Positions 12,335 through 21,517 of a stretch of 64,000 nt of DNA are shown here, one piece after another; the stretch's first letter is position 1, and each line of letters begins with the position of its first letter. The position numbers and the translations under genes were made by a program. The stretch comes from Mesorhizobium loti CJ3sym. GTDB taxonomy: Bacteria > Pseudomonadota > Alphaproteobacteria > Rhizobiales > Rhizobiaceae. The stretch covers positions 186,001 to 250,000 of the forward strand of contig NZ_AXAL01000009.1 of the NCBI RefSeq assembly GCF_000472785.1. The letters are read 5' to 3'. The notes beneath the pieces are model-generated. The model was not told the origin of the DNA and did no database searches. It saw nothing but the letters and a program-made list of their open reading frames with translations.

Positions 12335-12655
12335 TCAGTTGGCCGGTGCAGGAGCCGGCGCGGGTGCCGGAGCTGGCGCCGGGGCAGGAGCCGGAGCTGG
12401 CGCCGGGGCAGGAGCCGGAGCCGGAGCTGGCGCAGGAGCCGGTGCTGGAGCCGGTGTGGCGGGCTTCATCGGTTCTGCCGGTGCGGGCGCTGGGGCCGGT
12501 GTGCTGGCCGCCGGCGGCTCTGCAGGTGCCGGATGTTGGCCGCTTCTGCCGAAAACGTAGTATGCGACTACAGCCAGGATAACCACGACCAGCGCAATCA
12601 GCCAGGGGCTACCGCCGCCGCCACTTGTTGGCCTGTCGTTCGATGGATTTGCCAT
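12335..12655 (-). CDS. Single-pass membrane protein with Ala-Pro repeat tail
   Basis: A 106-residue protein. Residues 1-16 are polar (NPSNDRPTSGGGGS), followed by one transmembrane helix (PWLIALVVVILAVVAYYVF), then a tail that is almost only Ala and Pro with two Glu-Pro interruptions. With the short N-terminus inside, the extended tail would lie in the periplasm as a rigid spacer. The DNA of the tail is a degenerate short repeat and may vary in copy number. Function unknown. Confidence 0.75.
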   Translation of the reverse strand: MANPSNDRPTSGGGGSPWLIALVVVILAVVAYYVFGRSGQHPAPAEPPAASTPAPAPAPAEPMKPATPAPAPAPAPAPAPAPAPAPAPAPAPAPAPAPAPAPAPAN

Positions 12656-12781
12656 AAAAGTTCCCTCCGTGGATGAAAATGATCAATCAACAACCATCAA
12701 CGTGCAACCGTTGAATGGGTTTCACGCTAGGGAAGGAAAACGCCGAAAACGCGGCGTTTGAGCCCTTCCGCCGTCGCCGAC

Positions 12782-13849
12782 TCAATTGACGGCGGTGACA
12801 GTATAGCCGGCTTTGCGAAAATCCTCGACCAGTCCCTGCGGGCCGGGAAGGTGCAGCGCGCCGACCGCCATGAAGGCATTGCCCCTGGCCAGGATCGGCT
12901 CGGCGTGATCGACCATCACCTTGTTGCGGCTGGTGATCATGGTTTCCTCGAAGGCGGCATAGCCCGCGGGGTCGTTCTGCTCTTCCGGCATGGCGGCGCG
13001 AAACAAAGGCCAGAACATGCCGGTGTCGCCGCGCTGGTAGAGCAGGATCATGGTCTCGTTAATGTCGTTGACCTTGTCGCCCAGCTTCAGCGTGTCGACC
13101 AGGCCCTTCATGTGGAAGGCGAGCGGCAGCGAGGCCATGGCGCGCAACTGGCTCTCGGCGGTTTCCAAACCCTCCACCGGCTTGCCGGCCGCCTTGGCGC
13201 CCTCGGCCAGCTTGACGTCGAGCACCGGCGCGCCGCCCGACTGGCGGGCGAGTTCGCAAGCCGGCAGCGCCATCATCGCCGACAGCATCCAGGGCTTCAT
13301 CTTGGCAACGGTTGCCGGCGGAATGCCGCGCGCATCGAGCGCGGCATTCATGGCCGCCGCCTCGTCCGGCGTCAGCAAGGACGACAGCGTGGTGGAGTCG
13401 GTGAACATCATCAGGTCCGGCTCCTTCAGCATCGCCGCCATCATCTTCTGCTTGTCGAGAACATCGGTGGTTTCGATGATGAGGGTGCCGGCGGCGTCAA
13501 AAGCCTTCTGGGCTTCCGGCGTCAGCGTGGTGACGCGCGGATCGGTCATGTGCATGGTGCCGAACAGGTAGGATGGCTGTTCGCCGGATTTTTCCAGCTT
13601 CCATAGCAGGCCCTTGCCATTGAGCGTCGCGGCGGCTTCCGCCTCGATCTTGCTGTAGGTGGCAGGGCTGTTCTTCTGCAGGTCCGACAGCATGTCGGCA
13701 CCGCTGCAGGTCGGGATTTCCGCATGCGCCCTGCCGGCCGCGAACAGCAGGACGGCGAGGAAGGACAGGACAAACAGCACGTTGAGCGCGATAAGCAGCT
13801 TCAGCGACAGGGAAGCCGCACGGTCGGCGATGGCAATGACGCGTTTCAT
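12782..13849 (-). CDS. TraB/GumN family protein
   Basis: A 355-residue protein with an N-terminal membrane or signal segment (LLIALNVLFVLSFLAVLLFAAGRAHA). The GumN/TraB pattern is seen: SYLFGTMHMTDPRV early, GTLIIETTDVLD in the middle, and FMAVGALHLPGPQGLVEDFRKAGY at the end. The conserved GTxH and GAxH motifs suggest a metal-dependent, possibly proteolytic, periplasmic enzyme, but no activity is proven for bacterial members. It stands 62 bp upstream of xerC, read away from it. Confidence 0.88.
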   Translation of the reverse strand: MKRVIAIADRAASLSLKLLIALNVLFVLSFLAVLLFAAGRAHAEIPTCSGADMLSDLQKNSPATYSKIEAEAAATLNGKGLLWKLEKSGEQPSYLFGTMHMTDPRVTTLTPEAQKAFDAAGTLIIETTDVLDKQKMMAAMLKEPDLMMFTDSTTLSSLLTPDEAAAMNAALDARGIPPATVAKMKPWMLSAMMALPACELARQSGGAPVLDVKLAEGAKAAGKPVEGLETAESQLRAMASLPLAFHMKGLVDTLKLGDKVNDINETMILLYQRGDTGMFWPLFRAAMPEEQNDPAGYAAFEETMITSRNKVMVDHAEPILARGNAFMAVGALHLPGPQGLVEDFRKAGYTVTAVN

Positions 13850-13910
13850 AGGCGTTTTCTAACGGTGAAAAGCGGCAAAACGGTTAATTGGCGCAGCGAA
13901 ATTGAAGGGT

Positions 13911-14849
13911 TTACGCCCTTGGATGGGCCGATTCGTAGATTTCGAGCAGCCTTGCGGTGTCGACGCCGGTATATATCTGCGTCGTCGACAGGCTGGCGTG
14001 ACCCAAGAGTTCCTGGATGGTGCGCAGATCGCCGCCACGTCCGAGCAGATGCGTGGCGAAGGAGTGGCGCAGCGCGTGCGGCGTTGCGGTGTCGGGCAGG
14101 TTGAGGGCCGAGCGCAGTTTTGCCATGTCACGCTGGATGATGGCCGGGTTGAGCGGGCCGCCGCGGGCGCCGCGAAACAACAGGCCTTTCGGATCGAGAT
14201 GATAGGGACAGAGCCTGCGGTATTCGGCGATGGCCCTCAGCGCCACCGGCAGCACCGGCACCAGCCGTGTCTTGCCGCCCTTGCCGGTGACGCGCAACAC
14301 GGTGTCGCTCTCCGATGCGAGATCGGCGCCGGCCAAACCGAGCGCTTCCGAGATGCGCAGGCCGGAGCCATAGAGCAGCGTCAGCACGGCAGCGTTGCGG
14401 GCGGCGATCCAGGGCTCTTCCGCCAATTGGCCTTCGACGGAGACGACATGCTTGGCGTCGCTTGCCGTCAGCGGTTTGGGCAGGGATTTGGGCTGGCGTG
14501 GCGCGCGAAGTGCTGCGGCACCCGCCGCATTGGCGAGCCCGCGCCGTTCAAGAAAACGCAGCAGCGAGCGGATGCCGGCGAGACCCCTGCCAAGCGTGCG
14601 CGCACCGGCGCCGGCATTGCGGCGGGCGGCGAGAAAGCCGCGCAGGTCGGCGGGGCGCAGATTGGCGATATCCGAAATGCCGGGCGAGCCGCCGCAATGG
14701 CCGGTGAGGAAATGCAGGAATTGGCGTGTGTCGCGCTCATAGGCCTCGACCGTTGCGGGCGACAGCCGACGCTCGCGCGCCAGCATCTTCAGCCAGCTTT
14801 CGCGCGCCGCCTGCAGATCGGGTTTCGCCGGGATGAGGAATTCCTGCAT
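13911..14849 (-). CDS. xerC: Tyrosine recombinase XerC
   Basis: Site-specific recombinase that, with XerD, resolves chromosome dimers at dif. The 312-residue form has an N-terminal SAM-like core-binding domain (ESWLKMLARERRLSPATVEAYERD) and a catalytic domain with Arg in GSGLRISEAL, HxxR in HALRHSF, His in LGHASLSTTQ and the Tyr nucleophile in QIYT. ATG at 14849 is preferred over the upstream GTG/ATG at 14909, because family members begin near this methionine. XerD would be elsewhere. Confidence 0.92.
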   Translation of the reverse strand: MQEFLIPAKPDLQAARESWLKMLARERRLSPATVEAYERDTRQFLHFLTGHCGGSPGISDIANLRPADLRGFLAARRNAGAGARTLGRGLAGIRSLLRFLERRGLANAAGAAALRAPRQPKSLPKPLTASDAKHVVSVEGQLAEEPWIAARNAAVLTLLYGSGLRISEALGLAGADLASESDTVLRVTGKGGKTRLVPVLPVALRAIAEYRRLCPYHLDPKGLLFRGARGGPLNPAIIQRDMAKLRSALNLPDTATPHALRHSFATHLLGRGGDLRTIQELLGHASLSTTQIYTGVDTARLLEIYESAHPRA

Positions 14850-14971
14850 GGCGGCATTTTCTTGTATCCGGGTTAGGAAGCGGTGAAGAGCCCGTCGTTG
14901 AAATGACAACGGGCAATCATTGAAATGGCGCCGGGCTGGGGTTAGAGCAGGGCCAAAGGATATCGAGCCCC

Positions 14972-15571
14972 ATGAGCAAGCCGCAAAACCCCGTCCAGAT
15001 GGCCGTGATCGGCGCCGCCCATGGCATCAAGGGCGAATTGAGGGTGAAAACCTTCACCGGAGAGCCGATGGCGCTGGCCGATTATGGGCCGCTCTATGCC
15101 AGGGATGGCCGTGCCTTCCAGATAACAGACATCCGCCCCGCCAACACGGTCGTTGTGGTGCGCTTCAAGGGTGTTGCCGACCGCAACGCCGCCGAAGCGC
15201 TCGCCGGCACCGAACTGTTCGTCGACCGGTCGATGCTGCCCGACGATGGCGAGGAGGATGAATTCTATCATGCAGACCTGATCGGACTGGAAATCCGCGA
15301 CGAGACGAGCACTGCCATCGGCAAGGTGGTCGCGGTGCACAATTTCGGCGGCGGCGACATTCTCGATGTGACGCTCGCCGGCCGCAAGGGCGTGCTGATC
15401 CCGTTCACGCAGGCCGCAGTGCCGCAGGTGTCGATCGCAGAGGGTTTCATCCGCGTCGACCCGGCGGCTGCCGGGCTTGTCGAGGAGGAGGATGGCGATG
15501 CACCGCGCGACGAAGATTTCGACCCGAAGGGCAGGCCGCGCGGACCACGCGACGCCGGGGGCAACCGGTGA
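14972..15571 (+). CDS. rimM: Ribosome maturation factor RimM
   Basis: Helps 16S rRNA processing and 30S head assembly by binding S19. The 199 residues show the RimM domain ([17 protein letters not shown]) followed by a PRC barrel ([13 protein letters not shown] through [15 protein letters not shown]), plus an acidic low-complexity tail. The GTGA overlap with trmD indicates coupled translation. Confidence 0.95.
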   Translation: MSKPQNPVQMAVIGAAHGIKGELRVKTFTGEPMALADYGPLYARDGRAFQITDIRPANTVVVVRFKGVADRNAAEALAGTELFVDRSMLPDDGEEDEFYHADLIGLEIRDETSTAIGKVVAVHNFGGGDILDVTLAGRKGVLIPFTQAAVPQVSIAEGFIRVDPAAAGLVEEEDGDAPRDEDFDPKGRPRGPRDAGGNR

Positions 15572-16266
15572 CGTTCAAGGCTTGCGTGCTGACGCTCTAT
15601 CCCGAGATGTTTCCGGGCGCACTCGGTGTGTCGCTGGCGGGCCGCGCGCTTGAGGCGGGCACATGGTCGCTGGAAGCAATCCAGATCCGCGATTTCGCCA
15701 CCGACAAGCACCGCACCGTCGACGACACGCCGGCCGGCGGCGGCGCCGGCATGGTGATGCGCGCCGATGTGCTGGCCAGGGCGATCGACCACGCTTCGCC
15801 GCCGGGCGATTCACGGCCGCGCCTGCTGATGAGCCCGCGCGGCAAACCGCTGAGCCAGGCCCGCGTGCGTGAACTGGCCGCCGGGCCGGGCGCCGTCATC
15901 CTGTGCGGTCGCTTCGAGGGCGTCGATCAGCGGGTGATCGACGCGCGAGGATTGGAGGAAGTCTCGATCGGCGATTTTATTCTCTCGGGCGGCGAGCCGG
16001 CAGCGCTGGTGTTGCTCGACGCGGTGGTGCGGCTGCTGCCCGGCGTCATGGGCAATGCCGTGTCGGGCGAGGAAGAGAGCTTTGAGAACGGCCTGCTCGA
16101 ACATCCGCACTACACGCGGCCGCAGGAATTCGAGGGCCGGGAGATTCCCGACGTGCTGATCTCGGGCAATCACAAGAAGATCGCGGCATGGCGGCGGGCG
16201 GAGTCGGAGGCGCTGACGAAAGAGCGGCGGCCGGATCTGCTCGGGGCTCAGCCCTTGGTAAAGTAG
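15568..16266 (+). CDS. trmD: tRNA (guanine-N1)-methyltransferase
   Basis: Methylates G37 of tRNAs using SAM and helps reading-frame maintenance. The 232 residues carry the SPOUT trefoil-knot motifs [13 protein letters not shown] and [20 protein letters not shown], and the C-terminal [16 protein letters not shown]. The start is GTG overlapping the rimM stop. Its 3' end overlaps the convergent permease gene by 19 bp. Confidence 0.96.
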   Translation: MTFKACVLTLYPEMFPGALGVSLAGRALEAGTWSLEAIQIRDFATDKHRTVDDTPAGGGAGMVMRADVLARAIDHASPPGDSRPRLLMSPRGKPLSQARVRELAAGPGAVILCGRFEGVDQRVIDARGLEEVSIGDFILSGGEPAALVLLDAVVRLLPGVMGNAVSGEEESFENGLLEHPHYTRPQEFEGREIPDVLISGNHKKIAAWRRAESEALTKERRPDLLGAQPLVK

Positions 16267-17000
16267 TAAAAAGCCAGAAACAGGCCGACGGCGATGACGA
16301 AGCCGCGCACCACATTCTGCGGCACGCGCTTGGCGATCCACACACCGGCATAGCCGCCCAGCGCGCCGCCCGGGATCATGATGACCGCCTGCGGCCAGGC
16401 GACGACGCCGCCCGAGACGAAGACGATGATGGCGACAGCCGCGATGACCACGGCCAGCATGTTCTTCAGCGCGTTCAGCCGGTGGTAGTCGCCGGCCTGC
16501 GTCAGGCCGAGCGTCGCCAGCATCATCACGCCCATGCCGGCGCCGAAGAAGCCGCCATAGATGGCGGTGACGAACTGTGCCAGCGAACCGGCCAACGAGC
16601 CGATAGCCACGTCCTGTCCGGGCCTTGGCACTGGCTTCAGCCACGGCCCGGCGGCAAACAGGGCGGTTGCGGCCAGCAACAGCCATGGCACCAGGACGCG
16701 GAAGGACGGATTGTCGAGTGCCAGCAGGATGAGCGCGCCTGCCAATGCGCCTATCGCCGAGATCAGGCAGAGCAGTACGGCGCCGCGCCAGAAATGCCTG
16801 ATATCGGCCCAGTAGGCGAGCGTCGAGGTGATGTAACCTGGAAATTGCGTGACCGAGGAGGTGGCGTTGGCGACGATGGGTGGCACGCCGACCAATGTCA
16901 TGGCGCCGAAGGTGATGAAGGTGCCGCCGCCAGCGACCGCGTTGGCGGCGCCTGACAGGAAGCCCGCCAGGAAAAGCAGAATGGCGTCGAAGACAGACAT
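16248..17000 (-). CDS. TauE/SafE family permease
   Basis: A 250-residue integral membrane protein with about eight hydrophobic segments. The first ([17 protein letters not shown]) and the second-half repeat ([26 protein letters not shown]) show the duplicated glycine-rich pattern of sulfite/organosulfonate exporters. Substrate is not predictable from sequence. It is convergent with trmD and divergent from rplS, sitting within the usual rimM-trmD-rplS order. Confidence 0.88.
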   Translation of the reverse strand: MSVFDAILLFLAGFLSGAANAVAGGGTFITFGAMTLVGVPPIVANATSSVTQFPGYITSTLAYWADIRHFWRGAVLLCLISAIGALAGALILLALDNPSFRVLVPWLLLAATALFAAGPWLKPVPRPGQDVAIGSLAGSLAQFVTAIYGGFFGAGMGVMMLATLGLTQAGDYHRLNALKNMLAVVIAAVAIIVFVSGGVVAWPQAVIMIPGGALGGYAGVWIAKRVPQNVVRGFVIAVGLFLAFYYFTKG

Positions 17001-17042
17001 GGAATGCCGCCGCAGAAAACTGTGCTATTGCAGGCTTAGGGA

Positions 17043-17113
17043 GCCCTGACCACGGGCGCAACCCTGCACCGGAAGGTTGCGATGATGCCATGCCGGCAAA
17101 AAAGACTCAGGGT
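17043..17113 (+). ncRNA. Candidate structured leader RNA upstream of rplS
   Basis: A closing stem GCCCTGA (17043-17049) pairs with TCAGGGT (17107-17113) and encloses a second stem CGCAACC (17057-17063) with GGTTGCG (17075-17081). Further down, GAGCGC/GCGCTC (17266-17280) forms a third hairpin 33 bases before the rplS start. Nested pairing in a 313-bp gene-free region suggests a leader RNA, perhaps for autogenous control by L19. I recognise no known riboswitch consensus. Confidence 0.35.
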
Positions 17114-17313
17114 CGGGCGTGACAAAGCGTTGAAATAGCTGTATGTGCCCGCCCGTACCGGCCAGAAGAATCTGCCCGGACCCGTCAACAATGACGGTGT
17201 AGTCGCCCCTGCCCGATGTCTTCTCGACTAACGGCATAACCGAGCGGTCATTGGAACTGCAAGGCGAGCGCAGGGCGCTCTGACTGTCGAAGAACAAGAA
17301 GTGGACTATTGAG

Positions 17314-17865
17314 ATGGATATCATCCGTCAGCTCGAAGCCGAACAGGCCGCCAAGATCGAAGCCAAGCGCAAGCTTCCCGAATTCCAGCCCGGCGACACC
17401 GTGCGCGTCCAGGTCCGCGTGACCGAAGGCACCCGCACCCGCGTCCAGGCCTATGAGGGCGTCGTCATCGCCCGCGCCGGTTCCGGCTTCCAGGAAAATT
17501 TCACCGTCCGCAAGATCTCCTACGGCGAAGGCGTCGAGCGCGTGTTCCCGGTCTATTCGCCGATGGTCGAGGGCGTCGAGATCGTGCGTCGCGGCAAGGT
17601 GCGTCGCGCCAAGCTCTATTATTTGCGCGACCGTCGCGGCAAGTCGGCCCGTATTTCGGAAAACACCGGCGTGCGCGCCCGCAAGCTCAACGATGAGGAG
17701 CGCGATGCGCTGAACGCCGAGAAGGCCCGCATCGAGGCTGAGAAGGTCGCTGCTGTCCAGGCGCTGGCCGCCGAGACGGCCGCCAAGGAAGCCGCCGAGA
17801 AGAAGGCCGCCGCCGAGGCCGAAGCAGCTGCCAAGGCTGCTGCCGAAGCAACTCCCGCCGAATAA
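17314..17865 (+). CDS. rplS: 50S ribosomal protein L19
   Basis: Sits at the subunit interface of the 50S particle. Residues 1-120 are the canonical L19 ([26 protein letters not shown], then [28 protein letters not shown]). The remaining 60 residues form an Ala/Glu/Lys-rich, probably helical extension ([20 protein letters not shown]) absent from shorter homologues. A clear terminator follows. Confidence 0.97.
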   Translation: MDIIRQLEAEQAAKIEAKRKLPEFQPGDTVRVQVRVTEGTRTRVQAYEGVVIARAGSGFQENFTVRKISYGEGVERVFPVYSPMVEGVEIVRRGKVRRAKLYYLRDRRGKSARISENTGVRARKLNDEERDALNAEKARIEAEKVAAVQALAAETAAKEAAEKKAAAEAEAAAKAAAEATPAE

Positions 17866-17884
17866 GATTTCGGAAATTCCATTC

Positions 17885-17910
17885 AAAAAGGCGGCTTCGG
17901 TCGCCTTTTT
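17885..17910 (+). terminator. Rho-independent terminator after rplS
   Basis: AAAAAGGCG and CGCCTTTTT pair around a GC-rich loop containing TTCGG, and the stem ends in a T tract. It starts 19 bp after the rplS stop. Confidence 0.93.
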
Positions 17911-17970
17911 CGTTTCACCAGACTGTGAACGCTTTCAGCCCCGGAAACAGGATCCAGGTGTTGACCGCAT

Positions 17971-18007
17971 ATTATCTTGTGTACTAAATAATCGTGCACA
18001 AGATAAT
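17971..18007. promoter_or_regulatory. OhrR operator upstream of ohr
   Basis: ATTATCTTGTGTAC at 17971-17984 and GTGCACAAGATAAT at 17994-18007 are inverted repeats with one mismatch over 14 bp, around a 9-base AT-rich spacer. The site lies 13 bp upstream of ohr. Known OhrR operators are palindromes in this position, so OhrR from the next gene is the likely repressor. Confidence 0.8.
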
Positions 18008-18019
18008 TGGAGATTTGAT

Positions 18020-18433
18020 ATGGCACTCTACACGACACAGGCTCACGTCACCGGCGGCCGCGCCGGCCATGGCGAGACCAGCGACGGCCTGCTCAACGTC
18101 GATCTGGCGATGCCCAAGGAACTCGGCGGGCCGGGTGGCGCCACCAATCCCGAGCAGCTTTTCGCCATCGGCTATGCCGCCTGCTTCGAAAGCGCTGTCC
18201 GCTTCATCGCGCGCAAACAGAAGCTGCCGCTTACAGACGCCGGGGTAACCTCCACCGTCAGCCTGCTTCCCAATGGCGAGGGCTTCAAGCTCGCCGTCGC
18301 GCTCGCGGTGGAAACGAAAGGCCTTGATCAGGCAGCCGCCGACGCGCTTGTATCGGCGGCGCATCAGGTTTGCCCCTATTCCAACGCCATCAAGGGCAAT
18401 ATCGACGTGGCGCTTTCGGTAAAGGCGGCATGA
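18020..18433 (+). CDS. ohr: Organic hydroperoxide resistance protein Ohr
   Basis: Thiol peroxidase that reduces organic and fatty acid hydroperoxides, recycled by lipoylated proteins. The 137 residues include both redox cysteines, C55 in AACFESA and C118 in VCPYSNA, with the Ohr arginine loop GHGETSDG before them. It overlaps ohrR by ATGA and carries the OhrR operator in front. Confidence 0.95.
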   Translation: MALYTTQAHVTGGRAGHGETSDGLLNVDLAMPKELGGPGGATNPEQLFAIGYAACFESAVRFIARKQKLPLTDAGVTSTVSLLPNGEGFKLAVALAVETKGLDQAAADALVSAAHQVCPYSNAIKGNIDVALSVKAA

Positions 18434-18927
18434 CGGCAAAAGTCGAAACGAAAGCCAAGGATGTCCCGGCGGAGGCCGCCGGGACTTTTGCCATGCCGCG
18501 GCTCGATCAGCAGTTGTGTTTCGCGCTTTATTCGGCGAGCGGGTTGATGACCAAGGTTTACCGCCCGCTGCTCGAGCCGCTTGGCCTGACCTATCCGCAA
18601 TATCTCGTGATGCTGGCGCTGTGGGAGCGCGCGCCGAGCACGATCGGAGCGCTTGGCGAAGCGCTGGGCCTGGATTCCGCGACACTGACGCCGTTGCTCA
18701 AGCGGATGGAGGCGGGCGGCCTCATTACCCGCCGGCGCGACGCCGCCGATGAGCGCCGGGTACTGGTCGAGCCGACGGCCAAAGGGCAGGCCATGCGCGC
18801 CCATATCAAGGACGTATCCGCAGGTCTTGCCTGCGCCATGCCGCTCGAAGCTGAAGAGCTGAAGTCGCTGCACCGCACCTTGACCGGGTTCGTCGCGAAG
18901 TTGCGTAACGCTGCGTCAACATCCTGA
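18430..18927 (+). CDS. ohrR: MarR-family peroxide regulator OhrR
   Basis: Repressor of ohr that is released when its cysteine is oxidised by organic hydroperoxide. The 165-residue protein has the sensing cysteine C30 in QQLCFALYSAS, the two tyrosines expected nearby, and a MarR winged helix (SATLTPLLKRMEAGGLITRRRDAADERRV would span the recognition helix and wing). The start overlaps the ohr stop; M22 is an alternative nearer the family N-terminus. Confidence 0.93.
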   Translation: MTAKVETKAKDVPAEAAGTFAMPRLDQQLCFALYSASGLMTKVYRPLLEPLGLTYPQYLVMLALWERAPSTIGALGEALGLDSATLTPLLKRMEAGGLITRRRDAADERRVLVEPTAKGQAMRAHIKDVSAGLACAMPLEAEELKSLHRTLTGFVAKLRNAASTS

Positions 18928-18995
18928 TCCGTCGTTTGACGGTTTCCCTGGTGTCCGGGAGAGGCCTAGCTTTGCCGTAGCGGGATCACGGAATG

Positions 18996-19041
18996 AATGC
19001 CGGCCCCGAGGGGTTCTAAAACCCCGCCGGCCGAAGGCATT
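18996..19041. other. Strong nested hairpin between ohrR and the ABC transporter
   Basis: AATGCC (18996-19001) pairs with GGCATT (19036-19041), GGCC (19002-19005) with GGCC (19029-19032), and GGGGTT (19010-19015) with AACCCC (19020-19025), closed by a 4-base loop. No T tract follows. It could be a transcript end, a processing site or a small palindromic element. The rest of the 236-bp gap should hold the transporter promoter. Confidence 0.5.
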
Positions 19042-19163
19042 GGAATCTGCTTTCGCCTGACGTAGAGCATCGGACCGGCTTGCAAGGCGTCTGCGGACAG
19101 CTAAAGTCGGGCCGAATTTTCTTGTAAGCCCATCTGGGCGCTTTCAATTTTCGGGAGTGTGTC

Positions 19164-19964
19164 ATGACCAAAACGAAACTGCTGCTGGCCGGCCTGCTTG
19201 CTCTTGTCCTGGCGCCCGTCGCCGCCTGGTCAGCCGATGCGCTGCCCGATCTCGGCGGCAAGAAGGTGGTGGTGGTGACCGAGAACGCCTATCCGCCGTT
19301 GCAGTTTATCGATGCCAAGTCGGGCAAACAGATCGGCTGGGAATATGATGCGATGAACGAGATCGCCAAGCGGCTCAATTTCAAGGTCGAGTACCAGAAC
19401 ACTTCCTGGGACGCGATGATCCAGGCGGTTTCCGACAACCAGTACAATATCGGCATGACCGGCATCACCATCAAGGACGACCGCAAGCAGAAGGTCGACT
19501 TCTCCGATCCCTATATGCGCTCGGAGCAGTTCATGCTGGTGCGCGGCGACGAAAGCCGCTTCACCGACGCCAAGACCTTCGGCGCCTTCAAGGACGGGCT
19601 GATCGGCGCCCAGGCCGGCACGACGCCGTTCTACACCGCCGTCTACAGCGTGCTCGACGGCAATGAGCAGAACCCGCGCATCAAGCTGTTCGAGACCTTC
19701 GGCGCCACGGTGCAGGCGCTGAAATCGGGCGATGTCGATGTCGTGCTCACCGACGGCACCGCCGGCAAGGGCTACGTCGACGCTTCCGCGGGCAAGCTAA
19801 AGCTGATCGGCGGGCCGCTCGGCACCGAGGACTTCGGCTTCATCTTCCCGAAAGGATCCGACCTGGTGAAGCCGGTCAACGCGGCGATCGCGGCGCTGAA
19901 GGCGGACGGCACGCTCGATGCGCTGAACAAGAAGTGGTTTCTTGATTACAAGATGGGGCAGTGA
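19164..19964 (+). CDS. Amino-acid ABC transporter substrate-binding protein
   Basis: A 266-residue periplasmic protein of the polar amino-acid (SBP_bac_3) family. It has a signal peptide ([21 protein letters not shown]) and the family core: [19 protein letters not shown], the [14 protein letters not shown] segment, and [13 protein letters not shown] with the following [14 protein letters not shown] motif. Ligand is likely an amino acid or opine but cannot be named. The permease follows after 56 bp; an ATPase gene is not present here. Confidence 0.92.
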   Translation: MTKTKLLLAGLLALVLAPVAAWSADALPDLGGKKVVVVTENAYPPLQFIDAKSGKQIGWEYDAMNEIAKRLNFKVEYQNTSWDAMIQAVSDNQYNIGMTGITIKDDRKQKVDFSDPYMRSEQFMLVRGDESRFTDAKTFGAFKDGLIGAQAGTTPFYTAVYSVLDGNEQNPRIKLFETFGATVQALKSGDVDVVLTDGTAGKGYVDASAGKLKLIGGPLGTEDFGFIFPKGSDLVKPVNAAIAALKADGTLDALNKKWFLDYKMGQ

Positions 19965-20020
19965 GCCATCTTGGTGGGGGTCTCGGGTGATAGCGCGCTG
20001 ACATTGGCGCGATCCTTTTG

Positions 20021-20827
20021 ATGGGGGCACCCTCCACCAAACCCGACTTCCCCTGGTGGCTTGCCGTCGCCATCCTTCTCGCATTGGCGGCGGCGCTGTT
20101 CATCGCTACCAGCGACCTTTACGCCCAGGTCTTCGCCACCGTCGCCAAGGGCATCTGGACCACCATCTTCGTCACCCTGATTGCTTTCGCACTGGCCTCG
20201 ATCATCGGTCTCGGGATCGCCTTGATGGGCCTGTCAGCTTCACCCTGGCTGCGGCAGGTTGCCCGCTTCTATGTCGAGATCATTCGCGGCGTGCCGATCC
20301 TGGTGCTGTTGTTCTGGATCGCCTTTGCCGGCGCGCCGGCCTTCGTCGCGGCCTGGAATGCGCTGACCGCGCCGTTGCAAAGTGCCGGCCTGTTCAGCGA
20401 GCTTTTGGTGCGCGACGTGTCGCTTTTGTGGCGCGCCATCATGGCGCTGACCATCGGCTACTCCGCCTTCATCTCCGAGGTCTTTCGCGCCGGCATCCAG
20501 TCGGTCGAGAAGGGCCAGATCGAAGCGGCCAAGGCGCTGGGCCTGAGCCGCGCGCAACGCTTCCGGCTCGTCGTGTTTCCGCAGGCGATCCGCACCATCC
20601 TGCCGCCGCTCGGCAATGATTTCGTCGCTTTGGTCAAGGATTCTTCGCTGGTCTCCGTGCTCGGCGTTGCCGACATCACCCAGATGGGCAAGGTCTATGC
20701 CGCCGGCTCGTTCCGCTTCTTCGAGACCTATTCGATAACGGCCTATATCTATCTCATCTTGACCGTCAGCCTGTCGCTGGCGCTGAGGGCGCTGGAACGG
20801 CGCTTGCGCCGCCAGCACGAGGAATAG
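20021..20827 (+). CDS. Amino-acid ABC transporter permease
   Basis: A 268-residue inner-membrane permease of the HisM/GlnP type. It has about five membrane helices, the first at VAILLALAAALFIATS, and the cytoplasmic EAA loop that contacts the ATPase (IEAAKALGLSRAQRFRLVVFPQAIR). ATG at 20021 is preferred over TTG at 20018. The missing ATP-binding subunit must be supplied from another locus, since the next gene is a methyltransferase. Confidence 0.93.
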   Translation: MGAPSTKPDFPWWLAVAILLALAAALFIATSDLYAQVFATVAKGIWTTIFVTLIAFALASIIGLGIALMGLSASPWLRQVARFYVEIIRGVPILVLLFWIAFAGAPAFVAAWNALTAPLQSAGLFSELLVRDVSLLWRAIMALTIGYSAFISEVFRAGIQSVEKGQIEAAKALGLSRAQRFRLVVFPQAIRTILPPLGNDFVALVKDSSLVSVLGVADITQMGKVYAAGSFRFFETYSITAYIYLILTVSLSLALRALERRLRRQHEE

Positions 20828-20881
20828 TTTTTCGACGGAGACAAGGTTACCATCCCCGACATATTTCGTTGGGGAGGCCTC

Positions 20882-21517
20882 ATGATCGTCGACAACGCCA
20901 ATGCGGCGCTGGATTCCGTCTATACAGCCGGCTCGCCGGAAGCGCTTGAGGAGGCTTATGCCGCCTGGGCCGCGACCTATGACAGCGAGACAGCCTCGCT
21001 CGGCTATCTCCTCCCGTTCCTCATCACCGCCTGGGTAGCGCGCCATGTTCCGGTCGGCGAAGGGCCATTGCTCGACGCCGGCTGCGGCACCGGCCTGTCG
21101 GGACCGTCGCTGAAGGCGCTGGGCTACGGCGACATCGCCGGGTTGGACCTCTCGGACGACATGCTCAAGATCGCCGGCAGCCGGAACGCCCATAGCGAGC
21201 TGAAGCAGGCGATGCTGGGCGGGCCGTTGCCATGGCCGGACGATCATTTCCGCGCCTTCTTCTCGACCGGCGTGTTCACCATCAGCCACGCGCCGGCGTC
21301 CGGCCTGCACGAACTGGTGCGCATCACTGGAAAGGGCGGCCATGCCATATTCACCGTACGCGACCAGGTGTTTGAAAGCGGCGGCTTCCAGGGTGTTTTC
21401 GATGAGCTGGAGCAGGCGGGCAAATGGCGGCTGATCGAGCAAAGTCCTTGGTTCCGCTGCTATGCCATCGCCGAGCCGGATGCGCTGGTGAAGACGTTTG
21501 TGTTTGAGGTGATGTGA
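20882..21517 (+). CDS. Class I SAM-dependent methyltransferase
   Basis: A 211-residue protein with SAM-binding motif I (LLDAGCGTGLSGPSLKALG), the acidic loop AGLDLSDDML and the later GPLPWPDDHFRAFFSTGVF. The family contains methylases of small molecules, and no substrate is evident. It stands 54 bp after the permease and ahead of a repeat element. Confidence 0.85.
   Translation: MIVDNANAALDSVYTAGSPEALEEAYAAWAATYDSETASLGYLLPFLITAWVARHVPVGEGPLLDAGCGTGLSGPSLKALGYGDIAGLDLSDDMLKIAGSRNAHSELKQAMLGGPLPWPDDHFRAFFSTGVFTISHAPASGLHELVRITGKGGHAIFTVRDQVFESGGFQGVFDELEQAGKWRLIEQSPWFRCYAIAEPDALVKTFVFEVM

Noticed and set aside
12339..12560. Plus-strand Ala/Gly-repeat frame opposite the Ala/Pro protein
   Set aside because: It is the antisense of a low-complexity tract; the minus-strand frame has a proper membrane helix and a terminator.
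13911..14849. XerC as the integrase of a mobile island
   Set aside because: The sequence and length fit the housekeeping XerC type, and no attachment site, tRNA or phage gene is nearby.
17025..17324. A minus-strand 99-codon gene between the TauE permease and rplS
   Set aside because: It overlaps the rplS start, lacks a ribosome site and family resemblance, and the region instead shows RNA-like stems on the plus strand.
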